The position numbers were made by a program, and so were the translations under genes. Source: JASGDN01 sp049840815 (GTDB taxonomy: Bacteria; Chloroflexota; Chloroflexia; Thermomicrobiales; UBA6265). Taken from it: a stretch of DNA of 64,000 nucleotides. This document shows positions 52,644 through 60,357 of this stretch, in pieces (position 1 is the stretch's first letter; every line of letters begins with the position of its first letter). Below the pieces are notes generated by a model. That model did not search any database, had not been told where the DNA came from, and worked only from the letters and a program-made list of their open reading frames with translations. The stretch is taken from positions 101,985-165,984 of the forward strand of contig JASGJI010000009.1 of the NCBI GenBank assembly GCA_049840815.1, in the 5' to 3' direction.

Positions 52644-53549
52644 TTAGCCCTTGAGCGAGCCGATCATGACGCCGCGGACGAAGTGCTTTTGCACGAATGG
52701 ATAGATGATCAGGACGGGAAGGCTGGCGACGACGATCAGTGAGTACTTCAGGAGGTCCTGGAGGTTCTGTCGCTGCATCTGCTGGGCGACATCGCCGAAG
52801 GTGGTCATGTCCATCTGGTTCTGGATGAGGATCTCGCGCAGGATCAACTGGAGGGGGAAGAGGCTCTGATTGGTCAGGTAGATCAGGGCATTGAAGAAGC
52901 TGTTCCACTGGCCGACCGCGTAGAGCAGGGCATTCACCGCGATGATCGGCATGGAGAGCGGGATCACATTGTCGACCATGAACCGGAAGTCGCTGCTGCC
53001 ATCGAGATGGGCGGCCTCCAGCAACTCATCGGGGATGGTGGTCTGGAAGAAGGTGCGGGTGATGATGACCTGATAGACCGAGAGCGCGGCGGGCAGGATC
53101 ATCGCAAAGGGGGTGTTGATGATCCCGAGTGAGCGGACGGTGAGGTAGGTCGGGATCAGGCCACCATTGAAGAGCATGGTGAAGAGGAAGAGGCCCATGA
53201 CGATGCCCCGGCCCTTCAGGTCACGTCGGGAGAGGGGATAGGCGGCAAGCAGGGTGAGGGTCACGCTGATGACGGTGCCAGAGACCGTATAGAAGAGGGA
53301 ATTGCGGAAACCGGTGACGATCTTCGGATTCCGGAAGACGGCTCGGTAGCCTTCCAGGGTGACATCGACGGGCCAGAGCCACATCTTGCCGGAGATGACG
53401 GCGCGGGGATCGCTGAGCGAGGCGCTGACGACATAGATCAGCGGATAGGCGACGGCGAGGAGAAAGAGCAGGAGAATGGTGTAGTTGACGATATTGAAGA
53501 TGCGGTCGCCGCCGCGATCCCTGATCCCGCTCTGGTTCATGGCCTTCAT
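52644..53549 (-). CDS. carbohydrate ABC transporter permease (LplC-type)
   Basis: The 301-residue protein has six hydrophobic segments (ILLLFLLAVAYPLIYVVSAS first), the FNGGLIPTYLTVRSLG loop and the EAA-type segment ELLEAAHLDGSSDFRFMVDN. It pairs with the LplB-type permease encoded next to form the channel of an oligosaccharide importer. Two starts are possible, 53549 and 53540; GGGAGGAG lies just before the first. It is the first gene of the two-gene operon. A palindromic site at 53706 lies upstream. Confidence 0.9.
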   Translation of the reverse strand: MKAMNQSGIRDRGGDRIFNIVNYTILLLFLLAVAYPLIYVVSASLSDPRAVISGKMWLWPVDVTLEGYRAVFRNPKIVTGFRNSLFYTVSGTVISVTLTLLAAYPLSRRDLKGRGIVMGLFLFTMLFNGGLIPTYLTVRSLGIINTPFAMILPAALSVYQVIITRTFFQTTIPDELLEAAHLDGSSDFRFMVDNVIPLSMPIIAVNALLYAVGQWNSFFNALIYLTNQSLFPLQLILREILIQNQMDMTTFGDVAQQMQRQNLQDLLKYSLIVVASLPVLIIYPFVQKHFVRGVMIGSLKG

Positions 53550-54059
53550 CTCCTCCCGACCGTGTCATTCATGGGCAGCCGGCACACGGTTCTCAGGGCG
53601 CTGCATCGTTGAATGCCCTTGCGCCAGCAATCCGGGGCGAACTCCGGCGTGGCGATGTGCTCCTTGCCTGCAACGATGAGAGCCGCCAGGCTCTTGACAT
53701 TGTCTACTGTATACAGTCAGCGTCTGTGCTTCGCATCATACCCGGAACATCCGTGGCGTGCAAAATCCCCCCGGCCTTGCCGCGAGATGCGATACGTCGC
53801 TCCTTACAGGGTGGCTTGGGAGGCCGGGGCTGCTGGCGATCGATCGCTGGTGTTGCATGGACGGCCGTGGTGGGGGCGTGGAAGCCGGACTGGCTCCGAG
53901 GAGGTGTCCGGACACGCAAACCTTGCAAAAGCTGTGCGCTGTCTGCATGGAGAACGGCGGCAACTCCTGTATCCTGACACCGGTATAGGGGGAACGCGAA
54001 CCATATCGCTTCCGGGACCTGGTTCAGATGCGTGCGGCGATTGCTTGGGGGAAAGCACG
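53550..54059. other. divergent control region, 510 bases
   Basis: This gap lies between the divergent permease operon and the subtilase gene. It contains TTGACA at 53695 and the palindrome at 53706-53717. The open frames running through it have no family similarity. The promoter of the subtilase gene should lie near 53950-54040 but I could not pick it. Confidence 0.45.
53706..53717. promoter_or_regulatory. palindromic operator candidate upstream of the ABC permease operon
   Basis: ACTGTATACAGT is a perfect 12-base palindrome 157 bases ahead of the LplC-type gene. TGTATACA cores are common in GntR-type operators, but no such regulator is encoded nearby. Confidence 0.35.
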
Positions 54060-55457
54060 ATGCGGGGTGGAACTGGGCGCGGACGCGTCTACACGATCGA
54101 ACGCTGTGGTGGATTCGTCGTGGTGATGGCGCTTCTGGCGTCGTTGATTGCGGTGATCGTGGGAGCGCCATCTGTGGTGGCGCAGGATACGGGTGATATT
54201 CCGGCTGGTGGTCCGGTGGTCGTGGTCTTGAACGATCAGGCGTCGTTCCGGGGCGCGAGCGTGACGGATCAGCTCGATGTCGAGCCGACACAGGTCTACG
54301 ACACGATCTTCAATGGGTTTGCCGCGGACCTCGATGGTGAGCAGATCCTCGAGCTCAGCCAGAACCCGCAGGTTGCCGCGATCGTGCCGGACGTTACCTT
54401 CTATGGCGACGCCGACTATCCCCCCGCCATCGCGCGGGCGGGGCTCACTGACGCGGTGTCTGGCGGCACATCTGGCGCGAGCATAGCGATCATCGACTCC
54501 GGCATCGCATCGCATGGAGCGCTGAACATCGCTGGTGGCTACAACTGCATGAGCACCGATCGCGGTGCCTGGGGCGACAATGCGGGCCACGGCACGCATG
54601 TCGCAGGCATTGCGGGGGCGAGCGGCGGGAGCTCGATCGGATCGGCACCGGGGGCGAGCCTCTGGGCCGTGAAGGTGCTCGATGGTTCGGCAGGTTCGAA
54701 CCCGACAGGGTCGCTGAGTACCGTTCTGTGCGGCCTCAACTGGGTCGCCGCGAATGCCGGGATGTTCGATGCCGCCAACATGAGCCTGACCACCAGCGGG
54801 TCCGGTGCGACCGCGTGCAGCGATGCCTCCGATCCCCTGCACGGGGCGATCTGCGCCGTGGTGAATGCCGGGGTGCCGGTCGTCGTGGCGGCAGGGAACT
54901 CCAGCACGACGGGCGGTGTCATTCCCGCGGCCTACCCGGAAGTGATCTCGGTCGCGTCGCTGACCGACTACAACGGGATGCCTGGTGGTGGCGCGCCGAA
55001 GCCCGGGTACTGCCCCGGTACGAACGATGGCCCGGATGACACGATCTCCGGATTCAGCAACTATGGCGCCCTGGCGGATCTCGCAGCGCCGGGCGCGTGC
55101 ATTATCTCGACGTATATCGGCGGTGGGTACGCCTATCTCTCCGGAACCAGCATGGCATCTCCGCTGGTGGCGGGTGTTGTCGCAAACTACGTCGCCGGTG
55201 GCGGCGGCGATCCGCTCGGGTGGCTGCTCTCATCGGCAACGATGGCGGAGTCGTCGGCAGCTGGATACTCCGGCTCGAAGAGCGCGGGTCCGGTCCTGTA
55301 CCTGAGCGGCACGGTCATCACGCCGACTCCTTCGGGAACGGTCACTGCGACCGTCACCGCAACGGGGACGGCTATGCCACTCTCACCGCTACCACGACGG
55401 CCATCCTCACCGCCACTGCCACGCCCACCCAGACACCAACGTCCACCGCAACCATGA
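54060..55457 (+). CDS. secreted subtilase (S8 peptidase), N-terminal part of a frameshifted larger gene
   Basis: ATG 54060 follows GGGGGA. A signal peptide (VVVMALLASLIAVIVGAPSV, cleavage near VVAQD) precedes an I9-like inhibitor region (PVVVVLNDQASFRG to residue about 120) and a subtilisin domain. The triad is Asp146 (IAIIDSG), His177 (GHGTHVAG) and Ser364 (SGTSMASP), with oxyanion Asn280 (AAGNSS). Four or more cysteines suggest disulfides. The frame then enters a Thr/Pro-rich stalk, ends at 55457 and the stalk continues in another frame, so the natural product is probably larger. Likely an extracellular protease acting on surface proteins or peptides. Confidence 0.88.
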   Translation: MRGGTGRGRVYTIERCGGFVVVMALLASLIAVIVGAPSVVAQDTGDIPAGGPVVVVLNDQASFRGASVTDQLDVEPTQVYDTIFNGFAADLDGEQILELSQNPQVAAIVPDVTFYGDADYPPAIARAGLTDAVSGGTSGASIAIIDSGIASHGALNIAGGYNCMSTDRGAWGDNAGHGTHVAGIAGASGGSSIGSAPGASLWAVKVLDGSAGSNPTGSLSTVLCGLNWVAANAGMFDAANMSLTTSGSGATACSDASDPLHGAICAVVNAGVPVVVAAGNSSTTGGVIPAAYPEVISVASLTDYNGMPGGGAPKPGYCPGTNDGPDDTISGFSNYGALADLAAPGACIISTYIGGGYAYLSGTSMASPLVAGVVANYVAGGGGDPLGWLLSSATMAESSAAGYSGSKSAGPVLYLSGTVITPTPSGTVTATVTATGTAMPLSPLPRRPSSPPLPRPPRHQRPPQP

Positions 55458-55744
55458 CTCCCACCGCAACGTCGACGGCAACCGTGACCGGAACGACGAC
55501 GGCCACGGTCACAACGACGCCTTCCATCACGCCCACCGCTACGGCAACCGCAACCACCACCACCACGCAAACCCCGACGCGTACGGCAACGATCCCGGCT
55601 CCAACCGTAACGCAGACCCCGACGCGTACGGCAACGGTCCCGGCACCAACCGTAACCCAGACTCCGACGCGCACCCCCACGGTCCCGGCACCGACGGCGA
55701 CTGCAACGCAAACGCCGACGACCGTTCCATCGCCGACCGCCACG

Positions 55745-56050
55745 CGCACACCGTCACCGACGACCGCACCGACGGCGACGGCGGGAACTGGCAAGGTGAC
55801 GAACACCGGGGGAGGCGGGGTGAACTGCCGGAGTGGTCCCGGCACGGGCTACAGCGTGATCACGGTGCTGGCGGAAGGGGCGATCGTGCCGCTGAACGGA
55901 CCAGCATCCGGTGGCTGGCAGCCAGTGATCTGCGGTGGCCAGGCGGGCTACGTGACGACGGCGTATATCACGATCGTGACGCAGCCATCGACGGCAACCC
56001 CGACACCGACCCGGACGCCAGCTGGCCCGACCCCGACGCGCACTGCGACC
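55745..56050 (+). repeat. 306-base direct repeat, copy 1
   Basis: This block, covering a Thr/Pro linker and one SH3 domain, recurs at 56114-56419 with only a few base differences; the period is 369 bases. Confidence 0.85.
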
Positions 56051-56113
56051 AACACCGCGACGGTGCCGGGTCTGACGGCCACCAGCACGCCGACTGGCGT
56101 CGCCACGGCGACC

Positions 56114-56419
56114 CGCACACCGTCACCGACGACCGCACCGACGGCGACGGCGGGAACTGGCAAGGTGACGAACACCGGGGGAGGCGGGGTGAACTGCCGG
56201 AGTGGTCCCGGCACGGGCTACAGCGTGATCACGGTGCTGGCGGAAGGGGCGATCGTGCCGCTGAACGGACCGGCATCCGGTGGCTGGCAGCCAGTGATCT
56301 GCGGTGGTCGGGCGGGCTACGTGACGACGGCGTATATCACGATCGTGACGCAGCCATCGACGGCAACCCCGACACCGACCCGGACGCCAGCCGGTCCCAC
56401 CCCGACGCGCACTGCGACC
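56114..56419 (+). repeat. 306-base direct repeat, copy 2
   Basis: Second near-identical copy of 55745-56050. The reading frame changes immediately after the end of this copy. Confidence 0.85.
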
Positions 56420-56537
56420 GGCCCGCGACGCCACTGGCATCGCCACGGCCACGCGCACACCGTCGCCGACGACGGTTCCAACCGCGACGTCGACATCGAC
56501 GGGAACTGGGAGCATTTCCGGAACGGGCGGGGCCGGT

Positions 56538-57926
56538 GTGAACTGCCGCTCCGGGGCGGGGACGTCCTTTGGCGTGATTACGGTACTGGCCGAAGGGGCG
56601 ACGGTGCCGTTACGCGGAAGTGCATCCGGTGGTTGGCAGCCGGTAACGTGTGGTGGCAGCGCAGGATGGGTATCGTCGGCCTACATCACGATCATTTCCG
56701 GATCGGGTGATGGCGGGGCGACGGTCGCGCCGACCAAGGCCACCGCCACGATCGCCACGGCAACGATCCCGCCAACGGAGTCGCCTTCGGCCACGAACAC
56801 AGCCACGGCTACCGCCACCAGCACGGAAACGTCGGTTCCTACCGAGACTCCGACGGCAACGAGCACGGCGACGGTGGAACCAACATCGACTGCCACCTCC
56901 GAACCGACATTGACCGCGACGACCGCCGCCACGGCCACGACTCCGGTGGTCGACGGCCAGGTCGGCACCGTGACCGGCACGGGTGGGGAAGGGGTCTTCT
57001 GCCGAAGCGAGGCGTCGTCGGAGGGGGCCGTCATCCTGACGCTGGGCGAGGGGACGACGGTGCCGGTAACGGGAGAACCGCTGGACGGATGGGTGCCCGT
57101 CCTCTGCGCCGACGGCGTGCCGGGGTATGTTTCGAGCACGTATCTCACGATCGGGAGTGGCGAGGCGGGCGGCATTCCGACACCGGGCGCCCTGCCCACG
57201 CTACCCGCTAGTGAGGACTCCGCGACTGTCGAGCCGACGACCGAGGGCGCCCTCATCGAGACGGTCGAGCCAACCGCCGAGGTCGCGACGGAGGAAGCGG
57301 ACGGTGTTGAGGAACCGACGGCAACGCCGTCCGAAACGCCGCTGCCGGTGGCGAATATCAGTGACAGCGAGCAGAGCGGCGGCGCATGGTACGCCGTCGA
57401 CAACGATCCGCTCACGAGCTGGACGGTCTGGCCGTCGCTCTCCCCGAAGAGGGTCACGCTGACGATCGACCTTGGTGTCGTGCAGCCGGTGGATCACCTG
57501 ACGCTGGAGACGGATGCCTGGAACACGCTGCCGTACACCGAGGTCTGGCTCTCCGACGATGGCGTGACCTGGTGGAACGTGATGCAGTTCCAGGGGGCGA
57601 ACCTGCAACCGGACTTGCCTGCGAGCCTGCCGCTCGGGTACTGGGCGCGCTTCGTGATGCTGGTGGTGCCGCATGCGGATGAGACCGGTCTGGCCTCGTT
57701 CGGGGGCATCCGGCAGCTCGATTTGTGGGCAACGGAGACCGGCGACGCGCTGCCGCTGACGGCATTCGGGGTGCCGGTGACGCCGGAACCGGAACCGACG
57801 CAGCCGGTCGAGGAGGTTCCGGTGGTGGTCGAAACCGCCGCACCCGTGGAGACGGAGGTTCCCTCGGAGACGGTAGAACCCCCGGTCGATGGGGGAGGGG
57901 CGACGGTGGAGACGACGGAGCCGTAG
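56538..57926 (+). CDS. C-terminal part of the subtilase gene: two SH3 domains and a discoidin-like domain
   Basis: This frame is the same as that of the subtilase N-terminal part and is open from about 56424. It encodes a third SH3 domain (VNCRSGAGTSFGVITVLAEG, WQPVTCGG), a Thr-rich linker, a fourth SH3 domain (GVFCRSEASSEGAVILTLGE, WVPVLCADG), then an F5/8-type-C-like domain (ANISDSEQSGGAWYAVDNDP, LTIDLGVVQPVDHLTLETD) and an acidic Pro/Glu tail. Discoidin domains bind glycans or lipids. GTG 56538 is only the first in-frame start codon inside an SH3 domain and is unlikely to be a real start. Confidence 0.7.
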   Translation: MNCRSGAGTSFGVITVLAEGATVPLRGSASGGWQPVTCGGSAGWVSSAYITIISGSGDGGATVAPTKATATIATATIPPTESPSATNTATATATSTETSVPTETPTATSTATVEPTSTATSEPTLTATTAATATTPVVDGQVGTVTGTGGEGVFCRSEASSEGAVILTLGEGTTVPVTGEPLDGWVPVLCADGVPGYVSSTYLTIGSGEAGGIPTPGALPTLPASEDSATVEPTTEGALIETVEPTAEVATEEADGVEEPTATPSETPLPVANISDSEQSGGAWYAVDNDPLTSWTVWPSLSPKRVTLTIDLGVVQPVDHLTLETDAWNTLPYTEVWLSDDGVTWWNVMQFQGANLQPDLPASLPLGYWARFVMLVVPHADETGLASFGGIRQLDLWATETGDALPLTAFGVPVTPEPEPTQPVEEVPVVVETAAPVETEVPSETVEPPVDGGGATVETTEP

Positions 57927-57946
57927 TCGCTGATCGAGCTTTCGTC

Positions 57947-57982
57947 CAAGGACCTGGAGGCGATCTTGCTTCCAGGTCCTTG
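57947..57982 (+). terminator. hairpin terminator of the subtilase gene
   Basis: CAAGGACCTGGA and TCCAGGTCCTTG pair exactly (12 bp) around a 12-base loop, 21 bases after the stop. Confidence 0.75.
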
Positions 57983-57993
57983 CGTTCCGGGCG

Positions 57994-58022
57994 TTGAAAT
58001 GACACTCCGGACGGGGTATGAT
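57994..58022 (+). promoter_or_regulatory. recA promoter
   Basis: TTGAAA (57994-57999) and TATGAT (58017-58022) are separated by the ideal 17 bases. Transcription would start near 58029, just ahead of the SOS box. Confidence 0.8.
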
Positions 58023-58035
58023 TAGGCCATCGAAG

Positions 58036-58049
58036 CGAACGCATGTTCT
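58036..58049. promoter_or_regulatory. LexA (SOS) box of Gram-positive type
   Basis: CGAACGCATGTTCT matches the Bacillus-type LexA consensus CGAACRNRYGTTYC at 13 of 14 positions. It lies directly downstream of the predicted recA start point, where bound LexA would block transcription. Confidence 0.82.
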
Positions 58050-58237
58050 TATTCTCGGCAAGGGAATGAATGGTGCGGGCGTTTGCGGTCAGGCGGTACG
58101 ATCGCTGGTCGTGCCTGGCTGGCCGACTGGATTCGAGCATGTTCGCCGGGTAGCCGGCTGGTCCCAATCGAGCGCAGAAGCGCCGCGAAGCTATGCGGCC
58201 AAACCGCGAGGGCTTCCAGGGGAAAGGGTTCTGTTCC

Positions 58238-59308
58238 ATGACTGATCGCGGAGACCGTGCCAAGTCGGTCGATATGGCCATCGCCCAGATCGAACGGCAG
58301 TTCGGCAAGGGGTCCATCATGAAGATGACCCCTGGCGAGGTCAATCCGATGCAGATCGATGCCATCCCGACAGGGAGCATCGCGCTCGATCTGGCGCTCG
58401 GGATCGGCGGCGTGCCGCGCGGCCGCATCGTCGAGGTCTACGGGCCGGAGTCGTCGGGCAAGACGACGCTGGCGCTGCACATCATCGCCGAAGCGCAGAA
58501 GATGGGCGGCATGGCGGCGATTGTCGATGCCGAGCACGCGCTCGATCCGGTCTACGCCTCCAAGCTGGGGGTCGATCTGGACGAGTTGCTGATCTCGCAG
58601 CCGGATACGGGCGAGCAGGCGCTGGAGATCACGGAGACGCTGGTGCGCTCCGGCGCGCTGGATGTGATCGTGGTGGACTCGGTGGCGGCGCTGGTGCCGA
58701 AGGCCGAGATCGAGGGCGACATGGGCGATTCCCACGTCGGCCTCCAGGCCCGCCTGATGAGCCAGGCATTGCGAAAGCTGACGGGTGCGATCAGCCGCTC
58801 CAAGACGTGCGTGATCTTCATCAACCAGCTGCGCATGAAGATCGGTGTGATGTTCGGGTCGCCGGAAACGACGACCGGTGGCCAGGCGCTGAAGTTCTAC
58901 GCGTCGGTGCGGATGGACATTCGCCGGATCGAGACATTGAAGAACGGGCAGGATGCGATCGGCATCCGGGCGCGGGTGAAGGTGATCAAGAACAAGGTTG
59001 CCCCGCCATTCCGCCAGGCCGAGTTCGACATCATGTACAACGAGGGCATCTCTGTCGCGGGCAGTGTGCTCGACGTGGGGGTTGATCTCGGGATCGTGCG
59101 GAAGAGTGGCGCGTGGTTCTACCTCGGTGAGGACCGGCTGGGGCAGGGCCGGGAGAATGCGAAGGAGTTCCTGAAGGCGAATCCGGATGTGCTGGACGAG
59201 ATTCGCAACCGGATCAAGGCGGCCTCGCCGGAGCTGTCGGGGCGGCTGGCCTTTGATGGCAACGAATCGGACGATGAGGTGGATGCGGACGGCGTGATCT
59301 TCTCCTGA
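58238..59308 (+). CDS. recA: recombinase RecA
   Basis: The 356-residue protein is a complete RecA: Walker A GPESSGKTT at residues 69-77, VDAEHALDP, the Walker B-like VIVVDSVAALVP, loop L1 (EGDMGDSHVGLQARLMSQAL), FINQLRMKIGVMFG and loop L2 region GSPETTTGG. It forms ATP-dependent filaments on single-stranded DNA, pairs homologous strands and stimulates LexA self-cleavage. The acidic tail DGNESDDEVDADG is typical. ATG 58238 (MTDRGD) is chosen; a longer start at 58193 lacks family similarity. A promoter, SOS box and 23-bp terminator flank it, so it is a single-gene unit. Confidence 0.98.
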   Translation: MTDRGDRAKSVDMAIAQIERQFGKGSIMKMTPGEVNPMQIDAIPTGSIALDLALGIGGVPRGRIVEVYGPESSGKTTLALHIIAEAQKMGGMAAIVDAEHALDPVYASKLGVDLDELLISQPDTGEQALEITETLVRSGALDVIVVDSVAALVPKAEIEGDMGDSHVGLQARLMSQALRKLTGAISRSKTCVIFINQLRMKIGVMFGSPETTTGGQALKFYASVRMDIRRIETLKNGQDAIGIRARVKVIKNKVAPPFRQAEFDIMYNEGISVAGSVLDVGVDLGIVRKSGAWFYLGEDRLGQGRENAKEFLKANPDVLDEIRNRIKAASPELSGRLAFDGNESDDEVDADGVIFS

Positions 59309-59323
59309 GGACATCCACCAGTC

Positions 59324-59374
59324 ACCACAAAAGCATCCCGGCGGACGACCTGTCCGCCGGGATGCTTTTGTGGT
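59324..59374. terminator. hairpin terminator after recA
   Basis: A perfect 23-bp stem (59324-59346 against 59352-59374) with a five-base loop GACCT includes AAAAGC/GCTTTT ends, so it provides a U-tract on both strands. It lies between recA and the convergent hydrolase gene. Confidence 0.92.
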
Positions 59375-59425
59375 TCAAGGCAACATATCCCTGTGATGCC
59401 GTCGAGGGATAGGGTCGGGGCCGGA

Positions 59426-60265
59426 TCAGGGGAGGTGAGAAGCCGGTGGTGTGCGCGCTTCGGCGGTGAGGAGGGCGGTGGCGAAGGCCTCCGGGTTGTC
59501 GTCCATCATCACATGTCCGGCGTCGGGGATCTCGACGAGGGTCACGCCGGAGGCTGCCAGGGCGTCGAGGCCTGTGAGGTCTGGCGTGCGGTCGCCGTAC
59601 ACGAACGTCGTGGGAATGCGTCGGGTAATTGCCTGCACCTGCTCGCGGAAGGTCGGGGTGCGGTCGGCGAGGAGGGAGACGGCCGCGCGATGCAGCGCGA
59701 CCGGGAGGGCCTGCTGAAGGATCGGCAGGTAGATCGCTGCACCCATGTCACCCCGATCCGCCTGGTTCGCGGTCGCGTGCACGAGGCGACCGTACCCGCG
59801 TGCGAGGAAGAAGGCTTCTGACTGCGAGGCGATGTGTTTGCTCAGGGTACCGACACCCGGATCGAGGTTTGGTTCGGCGACGATCAGGGTCGCGACGACC
59901 TCCGGATGACGGGTTGCAAGGGCGATGGCGATCGAGCCGCCCATGCTGTGTCCGACGATGGTGGCAGGGCCGATCCCGAGCGAGCGCAGTATGGTGGCGA
60001 CGAGATCGGCCTGGTCCTCCATGGAGAAGCTCCACGTTTCTGTGGCGTTGCGCGAATACCCGAACCCCGGAAGGTCGATCAGGAGCGCTCTGGGGGCATC
60101 CTGGGGCTTCTGGAGGGCATGTTCCGGGAACGATGCGATGCTTGATGAGCCAAGTCCGTGGAGGAAGACGCGCGGAGCGTGGTTCGTGGCGTTGCCGGGG
60201 AGGTCGAGCCAGGCGACCCGGAGCGGCGTGTCGAGGCCGGGCGTGATGAGTGTGTGGATGCGCAT
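59426..60265 (-). CDS. alpha/beta hydrolase
   Basis: The 279-residue protein has the alpha/beta hydrolase pattern: VFLHGLGSSS oxyanion loop, nucleophile elbow VGHSMGGSIA, acid Asp in VYGDRTPDL and His in PDAGHVMMDD. It would hydrolyse an ester, lactone, epoxide or C-C bond; the substrate is unknown. ATG 60265 (MRIHTLITPG) has GAGGGG five bases before. It converges with recA and is separated by a terminator from the NlpC/P60 gene upstream. Confidence 0.9.
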   Translation of the reverse strand: MRIHTLITPGLDTPLRVAWLDLPGNATNHAPRVFLHGLGSSSIASFPEHALQKPQDAPRALLIDLPGFGYSRNATETWSFSMEDQADLVATILRSLGIGPATIVGHSMGGSIAIALATRHPEVVATLIVAEPNLDPGVGTLSKHIASQSEAFFLARGYGRLVHATANQADRGDMGAAIYLPILQQALPVALHRAAVSLLADRTPTFREQVQAITRRIPTTFVYGDRTPDLTGLDALAASGVTLVEIPDAGHVMMDDNPEAFATALLTAEARTPPASHLP

Positions 60266-60298
60266 GGAACCCCTCGGAGTGGGCAGGTGCGGAAACGG

Positions 60299-60332
60299 GA
60301 AGCGGGGCGGGACATGTGTCCCGCCCCGCTTC
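60299..60332 (-). terminator. hairpin terminator of the NlpC/P60 gene
   Basis: GAAGCGGGGCGGGACA and its exact complement (16 bp) flank a two-base loop, 25 bases past the stop at 60358. Confidence 0.85.
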
Positions 60333-60357
60333 ATGCCTGTCGTTCGGATTGGTTTCG

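Larger units (their letters stand above)
55376..56710 (+). pseudogene. middle segment of the subtilase gene in a shifted frame: Thr/Pro stalk and two SH3 domains
   Basis: Near 55376 the stalk code moves to another frame (one base appears missing). That frame carries Thr/Pro-rich spacers and two near-identical bacterial SH3 domains, each containing VNCRSGPGTGYSVITVLAEG and WQPVICGG, about residues 130-200 and 250-320 of this segment. It loses sense after about 56420, where the true frame returns. The frame runs on to 56710 without domain similarity. The segment has no start signal of its own, which argues it belongs to the subtilase gene. Confidence 0.65.
57927..58237 (+). other. recA control region
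   Basis: This 311-base region holds the subtilase-gene terminator (57947-57982), the recA promoter (57994-58022) and an SOS box (58036-58049). The following 190 bases form a long untranslated leader up to ATG 58238, in which I see no gene. Confidence 0.6.

Noticed and set aside
53613..54059. Upstream extension of the subtilase frame to 53613
   Set aside because: The extension is Arg/Cys/Trp-rich without any domain; the signal peptide directly follows ATG 54060 with a ribosome site.
55400..56460. Regular repeats in the Thr/Pro stalk, considered as a CRISPR array
   Set aside because: The repeats are codon-periodic coding repeats of unequal length with no unique spacers and encode SH3 domains and linkers.
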